A stretch of DNA of 6,251 nucleotides, from positions 1 to 6,251 of the forward strand of contig SXSP01000395.1 in NCBI GenBank assembly GCA_005792225.1. Direction: 5' to 3'. Source of the DNA: Bdellovibrionales bacterium (GTDB taxonomy: Bacteria > Bdellovibrionota > Bdellovibrionia > Bdellovibrionales > JAMPXM01). A program made the position numbers and the translations under genes. A model generated the notes under the pieces. That model did not search any database. It saw only the letters and a program-made list of their open reading frames with translations, and had not been told where the DNA came from. Every line of letters begins with the position of its first letter. The first letter of the stretch is position 1. This document shows positions 4,785 to 6,251 of this stretch, piece by piece.

Positions 4785-6251
4785 ATGAAGATGAACGGCG
4801 TTTTGTTGGTTGCAGGCGCGTGCGCGTTGGCCCTCCTCTCCGGCTGCTCGAAAGACGGTCAGAATCAGGTCCACCCCCAACGCCAGGCGAGCTTGCAGGT
4901 ATCGGACTCATTCGCGGTGGCGAATGCGACAACCCTGAACACGGCCCCCTCCCCCACGGCGGCTGATTGGGCGACTTTAAACGCCAATCAGATCACTCTC
5001 CAGAAGTCGGCCCTCGGTAAAGCCTTCTTGCTGAGCCCGACGATGGTGATCTCGAAGAACAATCCGATCATCGATCACTTGGCTCCGAAAGTCGTTTCGT
5101 TCGAGCGGCACGGAAATCAGATTGCGCTCTTTGAGCTGAACGCCGACGCGGTTTACGACAATCTTCAATCCGACAAGTTGCTTGAGACTTTCACGGTTGC
5201 GAACGAAACCGATGAGGCACTCACCTTCCAATGGAACTACGGACTCTCGGCGGTTCCGGTCGTCGGCCTCTTCGACGGTGGCATGACGGATTTCCAGGTA
5301 ACGAAGTTCGAGACGGAGTACACGCCGGTTCTTCCTTCGAGCCGAACTTTCGTTCGCAAGGCGCGCCTTGAAAACAATCGTCTCGAGATCGAACAAGTTT
5401 CGGAAGTCGTCGTCCAAAACATTCCGCTCGATCTTCAGTCGATCGCGATGTCGGTGATGGCGAACACGGGCCTCACGCAAAAATACAATGCGCTCACGGT
5501 GAAGCTGAACGTGAGCCTTCGCCCCTACGCTGCGAATCCGAATTTCAAGAAGCGTTTGAGCCCCTTCAACCAAGGGATCGGCGCATTTGAGAAGGCGATG
5601 GTCCGCGACGGCGACGGAAAAACAGATTACTACGCGACTTACTGGGACCTCAGCGACTCCTCGAAACCTCTCGTCTATGCCGCGACCAAGGGAACTCCCC
5701 AAGAGTACCTCGAGGCGATTAAAGAAGGCGTTCTCTACTGGAACCGCGTGGCCGGTCGCGAAATCATCCGTTTCGAGACGGATGCTGATCCGAACGCGAC
5801 GCCTGAAGAGCGCAAGGTTCTCGTTCACTGGATTCCTTGGGACCGCGCCGGCTTCGCTCGCGCGAGCATGCAGGCGGATCCTCTCACGGGCGAGCTCATC
5901 CGCGCTGACGTTTACTTGACGAGCGCGTTCGCGACCAACTCGATGACTCGCATGCGTACTTATCTCGAGAACTTGCGCTCACCGAGCGCCAATGCGTTCG
6001 CGGTTCTCCCGAATTCGTTCGCGAAGGCGAGCGTCTGCCATTACGAGCGTCCTCTCGCTGAGCAAGCTCGCATTTTGCAGCTTTCCTCGGAAGATCCGGC
6101 GATGGTGAAGAAGTTCACGCTCGACATGCTTCGCGAAGTCACCGCCCACGAAGTCGGTCACACGCTCGGCATGCGCCACAACTTTGCGGGTTCGCTCCAT
6201 TCAGAGTTCGACGATTTCGCTGGCCAAGAGCAGGCGGAACTTCGTTACCTC
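4785..6251 (+). CDS. Zinc-dependent metalloprotease lipoprotein, metzincin type (3' end outside window)
   Basis: The frame from ATG 4785 is open for 489 codons to the right edge with no stop, so the gene is 3'-partial. Residues 1-21 are a lipoprotein signal peptide with lipobox L18-S19-G20-C21; Ser at +2 is compatible with outer-membrane sorting. The region from about 60 to 300 looks beta-rich. Then come EAIKEGVLYWN (ending N320), HWIPWDRAGFA, and D365-PLTGEL, all familiar from DUF5117/DUF4953 metalloproteases. The catalytic motif is H455-E456-x-x-H459-x-x-G462-x-x-H465: three zinc ligands and the general base Glu, in full metzincin form. The Met-turn and the remaining C-terminal part should lie beyond the window. 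It is probably a cell-surface or periplasmic endopeptidase; the substrate is unknown. It follows the small lipoprotein gene by 186 bases and seems to have its own promoter. Confidence 0.93.
   Translation, partial: MKMNGVLLVAGACALALLSGCSKDGQNQVHPQRQASLQVSDSFAVANATTLNTAPSPTAADWATLNANQITLQKSALGKAFLLSPTMVISKNNPIIDHLAPKVVSFERHGNQIALFELNADAVYDNLQSDKLLETFTVANETDEALTFQWNYGLSAVPVVGLFDGGMTDFQVTKFETEYTPVLPSSRTFVRKARLENNRLEIEQVSEVVVQNIPLDLQSIAMSVMANTGLTQKYNALTVKLNVSLRPYAANPNFKKRLSPFNQGIGAFEKAMVRDGDGKTDYYATYWDLSDSSKPLVYAATKGTPQEYLEAIKEGVLYWNRVAGREIIRFETDADPNATPEERKVLVHWIPWDRAGFARASMQADPLTGELIRADVYLTSAFATNSMTRMRTYLENLRSPSANAFAVLPNSFAKASVCHYERPLAEQARILQLSSEDPAMVKKFTLDMLREVTAHEVGHTLGMRHNFAGSLHSEFDDFAGQEQAELRYL

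Noticed and set aside
4233..4880. 215-codon - strand frame over the lipoprotein, intergenic region and metalloprotease start
   Set aside because: It is in register with both + genes and would contain the promoter and ribosome binding site of the metalloprotease. No domain is recognisable.
4670..4966. 98-codon + strand frame overlapping the metalloprotease start
   Set aside because: It is out of frame with the lipoprotein signal and zinc motif gene, its product is low-complexity Pro/Arg/Gly, and it lacks a ribosome binding site.
4977..5828. 283-codon open frame on the - strand
   Set aside because: It is in register with the metalloprotease frame, which has a lipobox, a strong ribosome binding site and the zinc motif. 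The product is Arg/Val/Glu-rich, typical of an antisense shadow.

Overview
The window reads as a stretch of chromosome from a Gram-negative bacterium with a large envelope and secreted proteome. All four genes lie on the + strand. Three of them begin with an export signal: one Sec/SPase I signal peptide and two lipoprotein signals with a lipobox cysteine. Base composition is moderately GC-rich (mid-50s percent by eye), with heavy use of TCG for Ser and CTC/CTT for Leu. The combination of an outer-membrane-type metzincin lipoprotein, a very large secreted protein of unrecognised family and a small Cys-rich lipoprotein would suit a Bdellovibrionota/Oligoflexia-like predator or relative. That taxonomic guess is inference; no rRNA or marker gene is present.

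Layout. 3-350: the 3' end of an unrecognised gene cut by the left edge. 351-472: a short intergenic region with a weak promoter candidate. 473-4144: a 1223-residue secreted protein. Its order is signal peptide, four beta-sandwich-like repeats, a tandemly duplicated module of about 293 residues, a beta domain with an EF-hand-like loop, and a Trp-rich C-terminal segment. 4145-4196: a 52-base gap holding a perfect 7-bp hairpin. 4197-4598: a 133-residue lipoprotein with six mature cysteines besides the lipid-bearing one. 4599-4784: an intergenic region with a good promoter candidate, an overlapping inverted repeat and a strong ribosome binding site. 4785-6251: a lipoprotein zinc metalloprotease of the metzincin HEXXHXXGXXH type, cut by the right edge 24 residues after the motif.

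The most unusual content is the 1223-residue protein. Each copy of its duplicated module carries two long helices in which Gly or Ala recurs at every fourth position, with up to ten in an unbroken series. Such GX3 tetrad helices are known from FliH/YscL and the deca-GX3 motif of Yae1/Lto1. The small lipoprotein just downstream carries shorter GX3 runs, including a GYKxG[FY] string like one in the big protein. A plausible but unproven reading is that the two are an envelope pair, with the lipoprotein anchoring or partnering the large protein. The metalloprotease appears to have its own promoter and may be independent.

Several long reading frames on the - strand are exactly in register with the + strand codons and are explained by codon bias. 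None is annotated as a gene.
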